A DNA stretch of 64,000 nucleotides, taken from Petrosia ficiformis (lineage: Eukaryota > Porifera > Demospongiae > Haplosclerida > Petrosiidae). Shown here piece after piece: positions 12,001 to 25,373 of this stretch (the first letter of the stretch is position 1; the number at the start of each line of letters is the position of its first letter). The notes beneath the pieces are model-generated. The model worked only from the letters and a program-made list of their open reading frames with translations, searched no databases and was not told the origin of the DNA. The stretch spans positions 3,705,201 through 3,769,200 of the forward strand of contig OX345638.1 in assembly GCA_947044365.1 (NCBI GenBank), in the 5' to 3' direction. The translations under genes were made by a program, and so were the position numbers.

Positions 12001-15000
12001 TCAGTTTCTAAACATTTCAAAAAATGACTTCGCATTTCGTTTTGTGCATATATCTTCTTAACAGGGTCATCACCATTGCAAAGAGTCGTACCAAAAGCAA
12101 TTGCAAATAGTCCACAGCTACTTCCATTGTTTTGCTTTTGTACATTGTGAAAACTCAAGGACAAAGTCATAGACTGGGTGTGAACAATGGAAGCACATTG
12201 TGCTATTGCTTGTGTGAACAATGGAAGCACATTGTGCTATTGCTTGCTGGGGGAGAAATTGAGATAAACTGTCATATATATTAATAGTAGCTTTTTCACA
12301 GGAGAGAGTTGATATGCAGCACCAATGATTTGATCCAGTGTGAATAATTTGCACCATTTCTTGATCCACTGCCTTAAACTTTAACTTCTCACCTAAGAGA
12401 GAGCACTGAAAACCTTCTATACCGAAGTTGTGAAACTGTCTTTTGAGGAGAGTTTGGGCAGCGATGATAAGTCTATCATTTAGCCAACTGGAATCACTCA
12501 TTAGTATTTCTTTGTGTCAGACTGCGTCAAGCATAACTGAGGTAACCACACATTACTCTGACTGTTATCATCATCACTGGCATCACTCACCACAGTCACC
12601 TCCTTAGACATACCCTCATCACTATGAACATGGATAACAGTGAATAATTTATAATTCAATCTGTAAATTATATTTTATATCAACTTACTCAAAACATTTG
12701 TTTTTACATCCTTTTCCACTGTGGCAATGAGTACTGCATATTATACCCTGCCTAAAACAACAACACTTGCATGTGGAGCAACCTGAACAGCAATGACATG
12801 AATTTTAAATAAAATAATTCCATGGGGCAGCATCTCTAAGATACTGTTGGTTGTTCATCAAATCCAAAATGATAAATTACTCTAGTTCATTTGATGGATA
12901 ACAACTAGACAAAAGTCCACTTGTACACCTATACAAGACATACAGTATCACTAATTCAACTAGAGTACTGACCTGAGTTACACCAACCACAACACAAGGG
13001 AGTCGTGGTAAATCAGAACAAGTGCGATCAATCCGAAGAATACACAAACTAACCCTATCACCAATTTTAAAAGTGACAACATTCTCTTTGTTATAATGAT
13101 TAGTCATTCTCTGAGCAGTTTTCCTATATTCTTAATCTGCTTTATGGCAAATCGAAAATAGTGTCAAAACTGCAAATACAATTAAAGTTGTGCTTAATTT
13201 CAAATGTGTATGCCAGTTGATAGTTGAGTTATAACAGGATCATCAGTAACTCCAACAATATACAGTGAATCTGATCAAACAATCGCTAAAACATAGCTTA
13301 TCAAATGTTTTCTTGTAGCCAGCATGTAATGTACTATCATGAGCTTCACAAACTATTTCTTCGAACTCTTCAACAAATGCCACCCTTCAACAGATGCCAA
13401 GATAGAGCTGTCTGTAACAATCTGATATGTTTATTTACTATAATAACTATAATATTATAATTCATACCTGGTCTGGTGGTGCTGGGACTACTAATACTGG
13501 TTCTTTAATGCCAAGAGATGGTATATCCAGCCAATGAAATTTTCCCTTTTTAACAGAAAAACGCAAGTTCTTGTCAACACTTGCTGGATTCTTCAGACAC
13601 TCTGTAATCTTCTCCCCAAAGCTTTTATAAATCACTCCACTTGTGTTCCTATTTTGTTGTGGATATTTCTCATCCAAGAAAGCACTAAATTTAGTGTCCA
13701 TAGTAAGCAGAAGACTGGCAGATAACTTTGTGACTAAATCGTGAATCTTTACACTTCGCTTACTTCTGGGCCTGGCCCACTTTATGACGTTTTAATTTTA
13801 CACGTGTTTAAAGAGTTTCTTAATCGTACTTGAACGTCTTTTTGCCCCGATTGTGCAATTTATGTAACTTGGACGGCTTCAAAACAAGCGGAACAGTTCA
13901 AAAATGGGCTGGGCTGCTTCAAAACAGGTCACAGGTTTTAAATTGGTTCACGACATTATATATTTCTACCATGCTTGTAGTTTATTGACCAATGAAATTG
14001 CTCAAAATGAGGTTAATAAATCTCATATCAAACCTCCTGGAGAGGTTCAATATTATATTGAAACCTCCCGGGATTATTTTCCCGGGATTGTATAATAATT
14101 TTGTCAGAGTTGTCATTGATTTATTTTATATAATGGTTTATAAATTACACATTAAAAGATTATTACCCTCGCTGCGAAGTGTAGGCAGAAGGGTATGACT
14201 ATATAACTGTAGCTATAATTATTAGCTGTAATTCATAGTGATGCTTGTTCTTTTTGAAAATCTAACACCAGTTTGTATGCTTGTGATTGAGGTCTTTCAG
14301 AGCTCCATTGATTCCTCTCGTATGAGATTCCAAAAGAGTTGGGTGGGGCTGTTCCATCGCGAACTTCTTGATAGCAATCGCGATCGATCGATATTGCACA
14401 GCGCATATTGCTGTTGGAAGACCACACCTTTTACTGGAGTGGAGGAGGAACCGGAAGTCTGCCACATGTAGAGCTTTTTCTGTCATTTGCGATTGACTGT
14501 TGATCAGTTACTTGTCTAAAGAGTCACAGAAACCCACACTAATGACACTATATCCATAGGTTAGTGAAATTATGTATACTTGTTGCCATGCACAAAGATT
14601 TGCTTAGTTACTGTATTTCGTGTACGAATGAAATGCGTTGCTATAGCATGGTAGAAGTGCGTTATATATGGAGTGCCGTTTGCGTCAAAATTATTCGCGT
14701 CTCCCGACTCAAACAACATGGATGATAACCCTAACGATCCCAAGGTCTATACTGGGGGCTCCGCCCCCCCAGACCTCCCCAGTTAAAGATGTCGGATATA
14801 CTATATCCGACGTCTGATATGATATCGGATGTTGGATATAGTATATCGGATGTCGGATATAGTATATCGGACGTCTGATATGATATTGGATGTCAGATAT
14901 AGTATATCAGAAGGGGTAATAATGGAGCAGCCAACACAAAACGATTTTGACTCATTTGGCACCCAATAGTTATACACCTCGGTACGGTCTCTACTAGATT

Positions 15001-18000
15001 TATCAAACCTCGTGCCTTCGGCCCTCGGTTTGATAAATCTAGTAGAGACCTCTACCTCGGTGTATAACCTATACGTATATACAGTACCTGACATTATTAT
15101 GCTTACAGTCTACATACTGTCACTGTACTTTCATTTACTACAGTATACTTTGTGAATGAATTACAATGTACTTTGAATATACATGTACTATATACAGTAC
15201 AGTATTACATCTTAGTACTACATGTACGTTATCACATACAAATGTAAAAGGAATTCTCACATTGCTATGATCACGGTACAAACTAGTACTATAGTACTAC
15301 TTAGAAGTACGGTTGACTATCACCTTATTAAAGTGTAGCTCCCATCATGTAAACTTAATGTTACTATAAATTATAAACATGAACGTACATGTATATATTA
15401 CAGCTGGAATAAAGGTTTGAATGTTTGAACCTTTGTTCCTTTTCTGTGCATTCGAAACTGAATGATCATATTTCATCTCTATTGTATTTTTGTATGTATA
15501 GCCTCATTACAAGGAGTCTCCGGTGTATTTGGCAAGATACAGACAACAGTTATCAAGAGCATTAGCATCTGTTAAGCAACAAGTCACACAAACACTGAAA
15601 TCAACTACTTTCAGTGTACTACCTCAACAGGTCAGATTGGGAATTATTTGCTTGTACATGTACATGTACTAAAATTTAATGTACTATATACGGAGTATTT
15701 TATAAACTATAATCTGTATACATGAAACAGTATAACAACAATTATTGCTGATCATGTGACCTGAGGCCTATCAGAGAGCAGATAATGCGTCACATGATTG
15801 AACATTAAATCACTTATTTCACACTTTTGTGTGCAATAAGTTAGTTATTGCACACTTTGCTCACCTCTACTAACAAAGCTACTCCAACAACAGTGGTAGT
15901 TCACCAGATCATCAATAAATCACTTATAACACACTTGACAGTGTGTTATAGTTATTACTTACTATAACGAAATAGGGGTGGACGATATTAACTTTCAGTA
16001 ATACCATTAACTATTTTCTAAATTATTACAATAATTACTCAAACCAATAAATAATCGACATGGCATGTTACAATTAAATATGACAATAGAATGCATGGTA
16101 ATGTGATATAAGTTACATTGTGTGTAATAAAATACTTTATATATACATATATGGTATAAGGCAAAAAGAAAGTGACAGACTTAAAAATTTACCAGCTTGC
16201 TGACAGACACAAGGCAGAACTCTGTTAGAGTTCCTTCAGAGTTCTTGATGAATACTAGCTAGAGCTGTGGTGGAGCTCTATCAGAGATCTAGTTTACTAA
16301 TTATACCTCTGCTGGAGCTCTATCAGAGGGTTTGGTTATAGTGCGTACGTGCGTACGTACGTACGTATGTAGTAAAAATACAGGCAGAATTTTTGCAGCA
16401 CTAAAAACATCTGGCAGCCATAATATACGTACGTACGTAAATATCAGACAACAATAGTATTGTATATGTATTTTTATATATTAAATTTAATATGCGGTGT
16501 AGGTGTAAGCTGTATATTATTATCATACATGTATGTACGTACATGTACACGCATACGTATTTACGTACTTTGTATACAGTCTGTCAGACGAGAATTTCTT
16601 TATAAATACTGATATTTACAAAAGCTATACAGTTACTAGACTAGTACAAGTTGCAGCAAAAAGATAAATGCCTTGTCTAACAAAATATGGAAAGGAACGA
16701 CTAGCTCATCTTGTGAGTAAAGAGAAGAATATATCTGAAATATTAACAGAGTTGGATAAAGAAGATATTTTCATAACTCGTCAGTCACTGTGGAGAGCAA
16801 AAAAATGATATTTAACTGCCGGTCCATCAAAAAGAATTGGACGTCCTCTGAAGCTAACTGATGAAGTACTTGACATTATCGATAAGTGCATGAATGAAGA
16901 TGATGAAACAACTGCTTTGCAACTGCAAAATGTGTTAAGACAAGGAGGAAATGAAATATCATTACGAAGTATTTTGAGAGGTCGAAAATCATTAGGATGG
17001 ACATTTCATGGAGCAGCATATTGCCAACTTATTCGAGATGTCAATAAAGTAAAGTGAGTGCAGTGTGTAAATGATTATATTACTGACAACTTTCATGATG
17101 TCATTTGGAGTGATGAGACTACAGTACAGCTTGAGACGCAAAAGAGATATTGCTGTAGAAAGGTCAGAAACCTAAACCTAAGCCTCGACCAAAACACCCC
17201 CTAAAGCTTCATGTTTGGGGGTATAAGTTGGCTCTCATGTATGTATATTTGAAGGATGCATGGATGCTGAACTATACGTTGAAATACTTGACCAGTGTCT
17301 CGTTCCGTTTGTACACCATGCATCTCCAAATGGTCATTGTTTTATGCAAGACAACGATCCCAATCATACATCACGAAAGGCCAAGAGTTTCTTTGACGAA
17401 AAGGGTGTAAACTGGTGGAAAACACCTCCAGAGAGCCCAGACATTAATCCAATTGAGAACTTGTGGCATGCGCTTAAGGGATGTGATACTTGAAGTGCAC
17501 AATTAGACTATACTTGATAATTAATCATGTAGGAATATATTAGAAGAGAAGCAAAACCAAGAAGCAAAGTACAGCTTGTGGATGGAATACTCAGTTTTTG
17601 GAGGACAGTAAATGTTAGTAAATGTCGAAAGTACATCAATCATTTGAAGAAAGTACTCCCACACGTAATTCAAGTTGAAGGAAATGCAACAGGATACTGG
17701 AAATATTTTTTTACCAACTGTCTTTGGTCAGTTCCAACAGTTGTTATGCCATTATTTTGTTTATTACACTACTGTTTTGGTCAGTTCCAACAATTTTTTT
17801 TAAACAGACCTAGTTTTTCCAATTGCAAGATTAACAGTGATAATTACTATATATTGTTGTAATGGTGTCAGTGTAGGGTCAGTAATTAAATTATTACAGA
17901 ACAAACAACAAAGGGGAAGTAAACAAGTTGAACACCCAGGACAAATGGTTCCTTTAGAAAAACACTCAAAATAAAAAGGGGAAAAACAACAAGGAGAATA

Positions 18001-21000
18001 AAAAATTTCAGGTTTCCTAGGGTGAGGTGCACTAATACATGAAAAACATCCACCACACACAACTTTACAGCTATTATATTTATTTTGCCTATATTTATTT
18101 CTTATTAAACGACGAACAGAACTTACAGAACTAATATTAAAAATTTTTTTTTTCTGTACCCTAAGGGCACTAGATACAAAGTCCAAAAAACGTCACATCC
18201 TAAAAAGTCTGCTAGTCGCACTAAAACAAACATGTCCTGATAAGTGTCTGGTAAATTATATTGTCTTGGCTTACTTAAATTTAAAAAAATTGATCTAATA
18301 TATTTAATTTACTCCGGCACTTCCGCAAATGTTTCATATGGCAATTCAATATGCTTACTCTCCTCTCTCCATTGTCCACTTGACCAGGCGTAGAGTACTG
18401 GACAATATCGGAGCAAAGATTTAGTGGTACATATTTGTCCATTCTTACTGTGAATGATTACCTAATGTTTGTGAGAAAATACAAGAAGTAACAATCAACT
18501 ATGGATTATCAGGCTATATATTGGGTTTATACGAAAGTCAGCAATGATTTATTATTTCACCACAAACCAATTATAGGGATATATGTAATTTGTTTCTCAC
18601 TATGTAATATATACATGCAGTCTCTTTAAATTGCTTAAATATGTATTTCAATTAGTGTTGTTTTAGTTGTTTCCAGATTTCATTTTAGTTTAGTTTTGCT
18701 ACAAGGCAATAATTACAATACTTGGAATTATCACATACACTTTAGAGATATCTTCTCACAATCACTATTCAAATCTTAATATGTGTAGATTAAGGTGTGA
18801 GCTGTTTCAAACCAAAATTATCAAAATGACATCCTATTTTTAGTTCTATATATACCGTATTTTCCATTTAGAAGCCTGGGCCTCTATTTCCTAAAGGCAC
18901 TTCCTTGACCAGGCCACTAAACGAAACCGGCCTATGTACAAGCCTGGCCTGTAAACAATCGCCAGCTAGCGTGCGCATAAACCACGTGGCCGGGCAATAA
19001 TGACCACGCCCAGCGCGTAACAAGGCAGAGCCCACTAACGATAGCTTAGCATCATGGCCACTGGTAGTGTCTATGGCAAATTCTATGGCCTTGATCTTCG
19101 TTGAAATGTCATAAGAGCTTCTCTTCTTCGTTGAAATTCTGCTTTGGGCAAAATTCACCTTCTTCCTCAGTATCACGTGTCCTACGTCCATGTGTTGTGG
19201 GCGTGGCACTACCCGGCTTTAATTCGAGACCCGGCCTTTATTTAGTGAATAAAGTGAGAACACCCAGCCTTAAAACGAGATCCGGCTTCTATTCAGACCC
19301 GGCCACTACTCGGGAAAATATGGTAATCATAATTTTAGTTCATGAAGGAAAAAATAATTATAGTTTGGTTCTAGTTTTACTAAAGATGGAATATTATATT
19401 TTGGTTTAGTTTTAGTTAGTATACTAAAATGGTGGACCCCCTTACTAAAGTATGTTTTGGTCTTAGTTTTGGTAAACACTAATTTCAATACTTCTAGCTT
19501 TACATGCCTTAGCTATTAAAAAACAAAAAAATAAAGAAAGATTAATCATAAGGTGATCACACTGTAATTTTCATTAACACCTATACCCTAGGAGGTCCAA
19601 AACCCACAGTCACCCATGTAGGATGTAACAGTCAAAGTACAAAGCTAGTCTCCCCTCCCAAACATACCAATCATCCTTCTACACCTATAATCCTATATCA
19701 ACTCACTTTGATGGAAGATAAATCATCCCTAGAAGGTAAGGGAGAGGAAGAGGAGGAAGATTTACTACAGTCCTGGCCAGCAGTGGTTAAAGAGGAGGAA
19801 TGGTTACCGCGATCCTGGCCAGCAGTGGGTAAGGAGGAGGAAGAGGAGGAAGGTTCACTGCGGTCCTGGCCAGCAGTGGTTAAGGAGGAGGAAGAAGAGG
19901 AGAAAGGGTTACCGCGATCCTGGCCAGCAGTGGGTAAGGAGGAGGAAGAGGAGAAAGTTTCACTGCGGTCCTGGCCAGCAGTGGTTAAGGAGGAGGAAGA
20001 AGAGGAGGAAGGGTTACCGCGATCCTGGCCAGCAGTGGGTAAGGAGGAGGAAGAGGAGGAAGGATTACTGCGATCCTGGCCAGCAGTGGGTAAGGAGGAG
20101 GAAGGATTACTGCGATCCTGGCCAGCAGTGGGTAAGGAGGAGAAGAGGAGGAAGGATTACTGCGATCCTGGCCAGCAGTGGGTAAGAAGGAGGAAGTGGA
20201 GAAAGGATTACAGCAGTCTTCCTGGCCAGCAGTGGGTAAGGAGGAGAAAGAGCGGGAAGGTTCACTGTGGTCCTGGTCAGCAGTGGGTAAGGAGGAGGAG
20301 GAGGAAGGTTCACTGCGGTCCTGGCCAGCAGTGGTTGAGGAGGAGGAGGAGGAGGAAGAGTTATTGCAGTCCTGGCCAGCAGTGACATACATTTGGATTG
20401 GAGGGGAGAAAGTAAGATCGTATTCCCCAGAAATTTCAGTTAAATAATCGATTGATGGAGACTGCGATGTGTCGTAGCACAATCGACCCAAAATCACTTG
20501 AAAAGATGCGGAGCTTAAGGATATATCCAAGTAATAGATTTGAAGAGTAAAATTAATGGATAATGTGGATAAGTCCACACAGCACTCACCAGCAGCGATT
20601 TCTATGTGTGTAGGTAAGTTCCAGCACAACCCAGCTGCGAACTGGATGAACTCGGATGTTTCAATGTAGTAACCAACTGTAGGCTAGAAATGAAAGTAGA
20701 AATTTACAATAACACATGCTATCCAGTAATATTTATCTGTTATAACTATAAACTGGTACTATTAATTTAATGGTTTGATGTACTGTTGCAGCTAATTTTG
20801 TTATATGGCAAAATCCATGGCATGGCATGGCATGTATTGTGGATAAATGTTGGAGTATAAAGCTGGAGGATATGTTGTATCATACATGAGAAAACTGTTA
20901 ACAATAATATTATTATTTATAAGTATAAGTATAATTATAGAAATAAAAGTTACTAAGCTACCTCTTGCTCCATAATGTGACGATGACTTTCGACCAATAA

Positions 21001-24000
21001 ATCTGAATTCTGTAACAGCGAAGGCCACTGAAGGATAATCCCGAACAATAGCTCTAGTTTATAGAACAGCGCAACTGAGCTCTTGTACGTGGATGTTTTG
21101 TAATATACTAGCTAGCTAGCGCGAATACAGATGAATGCAGTGTTAATTAAAATATTTAATAATAACAAAAATGACAATTTACAAAAAAAAATATTACTAA
21201 CTAAACATTAAAAAATTGATAGAATGACAAAACTGTCCAATTCATTCAAAATAAGCTAATACATATATAGTAGAAAAGAAGCCTAGAAATAGCAGTTGAC
21301 GGAATTAACCAGTACACATATTGGAATATTAATCAAAGACTGTTCCGCAACCTTCTACAAGCATCATTTGTTGCAGGACAACAGCGAGATTTCCATATTT
21401 TAGATTCAAATTTTCCATATTTGAATTCCCAGTGTTCTATCTCAGCCTTTTTTTTCCAGATTCGTTCAATAATTGCCTTAAGCTCGTCCTAAAATCAAGC
21501 TTTTGAATGTCACGTCCCTTTCAACAACGTCCAGCCACTGTTGAAACAGCCATTATCCTTTTCCCAAAAAACACATCTCTGCAAAGAGCAACACAAACTT
21601 TCCCAATCTTATTCAGATCATAAAGTTCATGTCTATGTAATACAAGCAATTCATGAACAGTTTTCATACATGTAGGCGTCTTGATTGCTTCCAAAGGTTC
21701 GTGGAACTGTCTGGCATTAGTTGGAAATGCATGACACAGCGATGAAGTTTCAAAGCCTGTTTGAAACATCTCAGGATTATTTGATAAAGTTTTGAATCGC
21801 GTATGAAATTCACAAGTACTACACTGCCCAGCAATATTCGATAGTGGATAAACATCAGATAGTGACGAAGTCTCAACTTCTCGTTGGATCTCTTTGGATT
21901 TTTCAGGTTTGTATGCTGTATTTGCCTGTTTGGAAGGCATAGACACATTTGAAGGTGAAAAGGAATTCACCAGCAATGAATGATCTGATAAAATAGAAAT
22001 GATGTCATCGTCACCTAGAACAGTAGATGATGGTGGGTGAAAAAATGATTGTGATGTTGATGTTGGTGACAGAAATGAGGGCGAGGACTCTTTCCATTGA
22101 TGTGTGTTGGGAGCAGTCACACTAATGGGTAGATTGGTTTGTGGACCTTTTCCAACATTAAAAAAATCTATGTAATTGACTGTTGATGTCACTAATTTTC
22201 AAATTAGTGAATTTGCTGAACTGCTCACATTTTTGGTGCAATTCCAAAGTCTTCGTCTGAACATACTCCGTCTTCCTACTGAGCTCATCAATTAACAGGT
22301 TCTGCTTTTCTATATTTCTCTCTAAATTCTGAACTTTAGAACTGACTAATTGCAGTTGCAGAGAACTTATATGAGCTTGATTGGCCTGGAACTTCATATT
22401 TTCATCCAACTTTTCTGTGTGGAAACAGAACACATTGCATGTTAATCTAGATAATAAATTAATTATTATGTATAAACATACCTAATATGTGTTGGAATTC
22501 ACTAGATGATACTGTTGTGACAGATGAAGGTAAACCATAACCAGAGTGTGGTGGAACAGTGTAAACTACAGAACTAGAAGATGGCACATTATGTATTGTT
22601 AGTGGTTCTGTAAGGGGGATCTGTCCTGCCATAGAAGATGACTGTAGTTCTACATTATTAGAAGGTGACTGGATTTTTGTGCAGATCTGTCCAGCTAGAA
22701 TCTGCTTGCGAAGTATACAATATGGAGTCTGTTTAGTCACGGGTGACTGAACATCACTGTGGATCTGTCCAACTAGAAACGTTTTCCGAGTACATGGAGA
22801 GTGTTTAGCCACAGGTGACTGAAGGATAGATGCATCTGTGCAGATCTGGCCAGCTAAAGTATGTGCAGAATGCTGAGTACATGGCAACTGCACTATAGGC
22901 ATATTTGTGGAGGTTTGTTCAGAGAGTGAAATGCATTGGGCTACAGGTGACTGCATAGTAGATGTTCCGGTGTTGATATCTGGCTCTGAGTAAGTAAGTC
23001 CAGGGTCATTACTTGAAATTATTTTACCAACAGCACCTACACAAACACGAATTACATAACAATGATGTGGTTCACACTTAAGTCAATTGATTATTATTAG
23101 TCACATGACATTTGGCCTTAATTGGTTTTTTGCTGTGTACTGAGAAACTGAAACGCAACTAGGTATGGCCTCAGAGATAATGGATCACATACACAATGTT
23201 TGGCAAAGTTTTTGTTATATGAATGCATCTCGGGTCGTAATGTGTTTCGTTAACTTCATATACTAATGCAACAAATTATCTTTAACAGCGAAATTATTCC
23301 AATTTACAGTATAAGGTTATTTCAGATAATAAAAGGAAATTTCTTAATTCCCCCATTACAGTCGTTAAATTTAGTAAAGTACCTTTAGTATATGACGAAA
23401 ATTTTTTCCAGCTGGTTGAAAATGAGCCAACTATCTTCCTAACTAAGTCCCAGAGCTCTTGACTATCCTGTGATCATCTTTAAGGGCTTTTGTGACTGCC
23501 AGTTTCAGGTTGTGTCCAAAGCAGGACAACCTTTCCCAACCAAGCTTGTTGGTAGCACTAATGATATTAACACCGCTATCTGTAGTAAAACAAAACTTGC
23601 TTGTCCTCCTTTAGACTCCAACTCTCCAATGCTGCCGTGATTGCCTCAGCGAGATTATTACCAGTGTGGTCTGAGGGCAAAAAGGATGTCTGAAGACACA
23701 GACTTCTGTATTGCCATGAATTGTTGATGAAGTGTACTGTATAACTCATGAATGGATGTAAAGTTTCACTAGGCCAGAAGTCTGTTGTAGCTGAAAAGAA
23801 TTCAATGCTTTGTAGCTCTGTTTCTACCTTTTCTCTAGTTGTACAGTATAGACTAGGTATTGCTGTCTGATAAAAGGTATTTCCTACCAGGTAACTCGAA
23901 CTTTTTGTCAAAAAACAGAGAGTAATCTCTTAAAACCTGGCCTTTCAGCAGTTGTAAAAGGCATCATGTCCTTTGCAATTGGAAGTATTTTTTACAAAGA

Positions 24001-25341
24001 CAACAAACAGGTGAACCTTTTGTCGATTGGAGTGCCAGGAGTGGTTGGCTTAAAACCAAAAAAAGTTCCAAGCAATAGAAGCACTTTTCTTTTTACTAAT
24101 AAGCTCTTCTGCCATCTCTTTCAACACGTTCTATCACGCGGTATCGATTGTGGGCGTTACCGGTAAAGGCTGGTTCACAATGTGCGTCAGTTGCGTTGTG
24201 ATAAAATTCTGAAAACTGATTGGTCAAACGCACACAGTTAACGCAAAGATAGACTATTCTTGCATTATGTTGCGTTTGACGACATTATTTTCACAATTCA
24301 ACACACTTACGCAATGCAAGGCCTTGCATCATATTGTGAACCAGCCTTAATTGCAAAAAGTAGTAGTTATTAATAAACCGGTTAGTAAGATAATGCAATA
24401 TCATACTATTTACTAACAATCAATAATGAAAATAGTTACTAAAACTGATATACCGCCCACCCCTACAACGAAACATGTACAGGCCAATGAGGACTATTTC
24501 TCTGATCTCTTATTTTAATGCATGTACGTTCTACCACAAATATAATGTACATGTACATGTTCATGTATCTAATTGCCTGTAATTGTCTACTTCATCACAG
24601 AAAGTTAATTTATGTGACGTTTAATATGAATAACATTCTATACTGAACTTTTTCCAAAACAATGCAATAGTCAATAGTATAACTCTTTGTCTTTTGCTTT
24701 ATAGCAGTGTATGTACATTGTACTTACGTTGGATTATACAATGTATGAAAGTGGTTTGTTTAATTTTGGTCCTTACATGTATGTTAACCTTCTGTGTTAG
24801 TACTATCCCGACCTTGTTTGCATCCATTTTCAGTTTTGATGTCCCAACATCTTCTTTAATTTTCCTTTAATTTTTCTTTATATTATGTGTAGCAACAAGC
24901 TCAAAGTCCCACCAGAGTTGTCTCTGAGAATACATATTCACAGTATTATGGAAAATTCAGATCTTGTGCTCCTAAGATTAAGGTAAAATACTTGATTACA
25001 TGTCCACATCTGAGTTGCAATTTATGTATATACAGTATATGTACATGTACAGACGAACATAATACAATGAATAAATGCTATGTGACTTGGTACTGGCCAA
25101 TCAGATTGCAGTTTTTAAACGAGAGCCGTCGGGACGGGACCCTCGCCTACGTGGCAAGGTAATACAAACTATAATTTCGAAATATAATATGCCAAAAGAT
25201 TATAATTATCATTGCTCGTTTGTATGGTCATATAATAATGAGAATGTTTACTTCAGATTGTTTAGTTTGTGTATAAAACATATTAAGTTATAAAACCGTA
25301 CTGGCATGTTAGTTTTTATAATAATATTATAAAAGATATAG

Positions 25342-25373
<32 letters not shown>

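Larger units (their letters stand above)
11519..13955 (-). mobile_element. Ginger-like DNA transposon relic
   Basis: Termini read inward TGTTGTGAACCAATT (from 11519) and TGTCGTGAACCAATT (complement, ending 13955), a TGT...ACA pattern typical of integrase-related elements. Both subterminal regions are packed with copies of TTTTGAAACTGG-like words (11550-11760 and 13870-13940). Genes on the minus strand occur in the order N-terminal domain (13701-13462), H2C2 zinc-binding remnant (about 13380-13295), integrase C-terminal region (13107-12877), Cys-rich segment (about 12800-12665) and Ulp1 protease (12501-11886). The DDE catalytic core is missing, as only about 190 bp separate its two neighbours. 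Ginger transposons are known to fuse gypsy-type integrases to accessory domains such as Ulp1; the assignment is inferred from this layout. Confidence 0.65.
10180..15501. other. COG3 intron 5 (transposon-rich)
   Basis: 5.3-kb intron containing a non-autonomous element (10629-11514), a Ginger-like relic (11519-13955), a satellite-like array (14788-14910) and a long hairpin (14970-15066). The stretches 13956-14787 and 15067-15501 are AT-rich, with no supported gene; 14160-14205 carries a short CCTCGCTGCGAAG hairpin word related to others in the window. Confidence 0.6.
15973..24465 (-). mobile_element. 8.5-kb hAT transposon in COG3 intron 6
   Basis: Left terminus TAGGGGTGGACGATATTA (15973) and right terminus complement TAGGGGTGGGCGGTATATCA (ending 24465) are imperfect inverted repeats, about 24 of 30 bases matching. 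The flanks are TAACGAAA (15965-15972) and CAACGAAA (24466-24473), an 8-bp target duplication with one mismatch, as expected for hAT. The element carries a minus-strand BED-hAT transposase relic at its right end (23383-24121), the coiled-coil/BEN module (21333-23036), an unidentified repeat-containing gene (19985-21107), a Tc1 pseudogene (16668-17709) and nested MITEs (18653-19481, 24166-24348). Confidence 0.85.

Noticed and set aside
14233..14486. Overlapping open frames on both strands in COG3 intron 5
   Set aside because: No recognisable motif, no repeat of the pattern elsewhere, and no splice context. Probably chance in a slightly GC-richer patch.
17800..18186. Minus-strand open frame with many Cys residues (CGGCFSC...CPGCSTC)
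   Set aside because: Composition in an AT-rich tract next to the Tc1 pseudogene. No homology or splice context, and other frames of the same tract are equally odd.
19708..20385. Plus-strand open frame of Glu-rich repeats ([12 protein letters not shown])
   Set aside because: It lies wholly in the minisatellite, which is open in several frames on both strands. The minus strand has splice-flanked exons leading into it and the plus strand does not.
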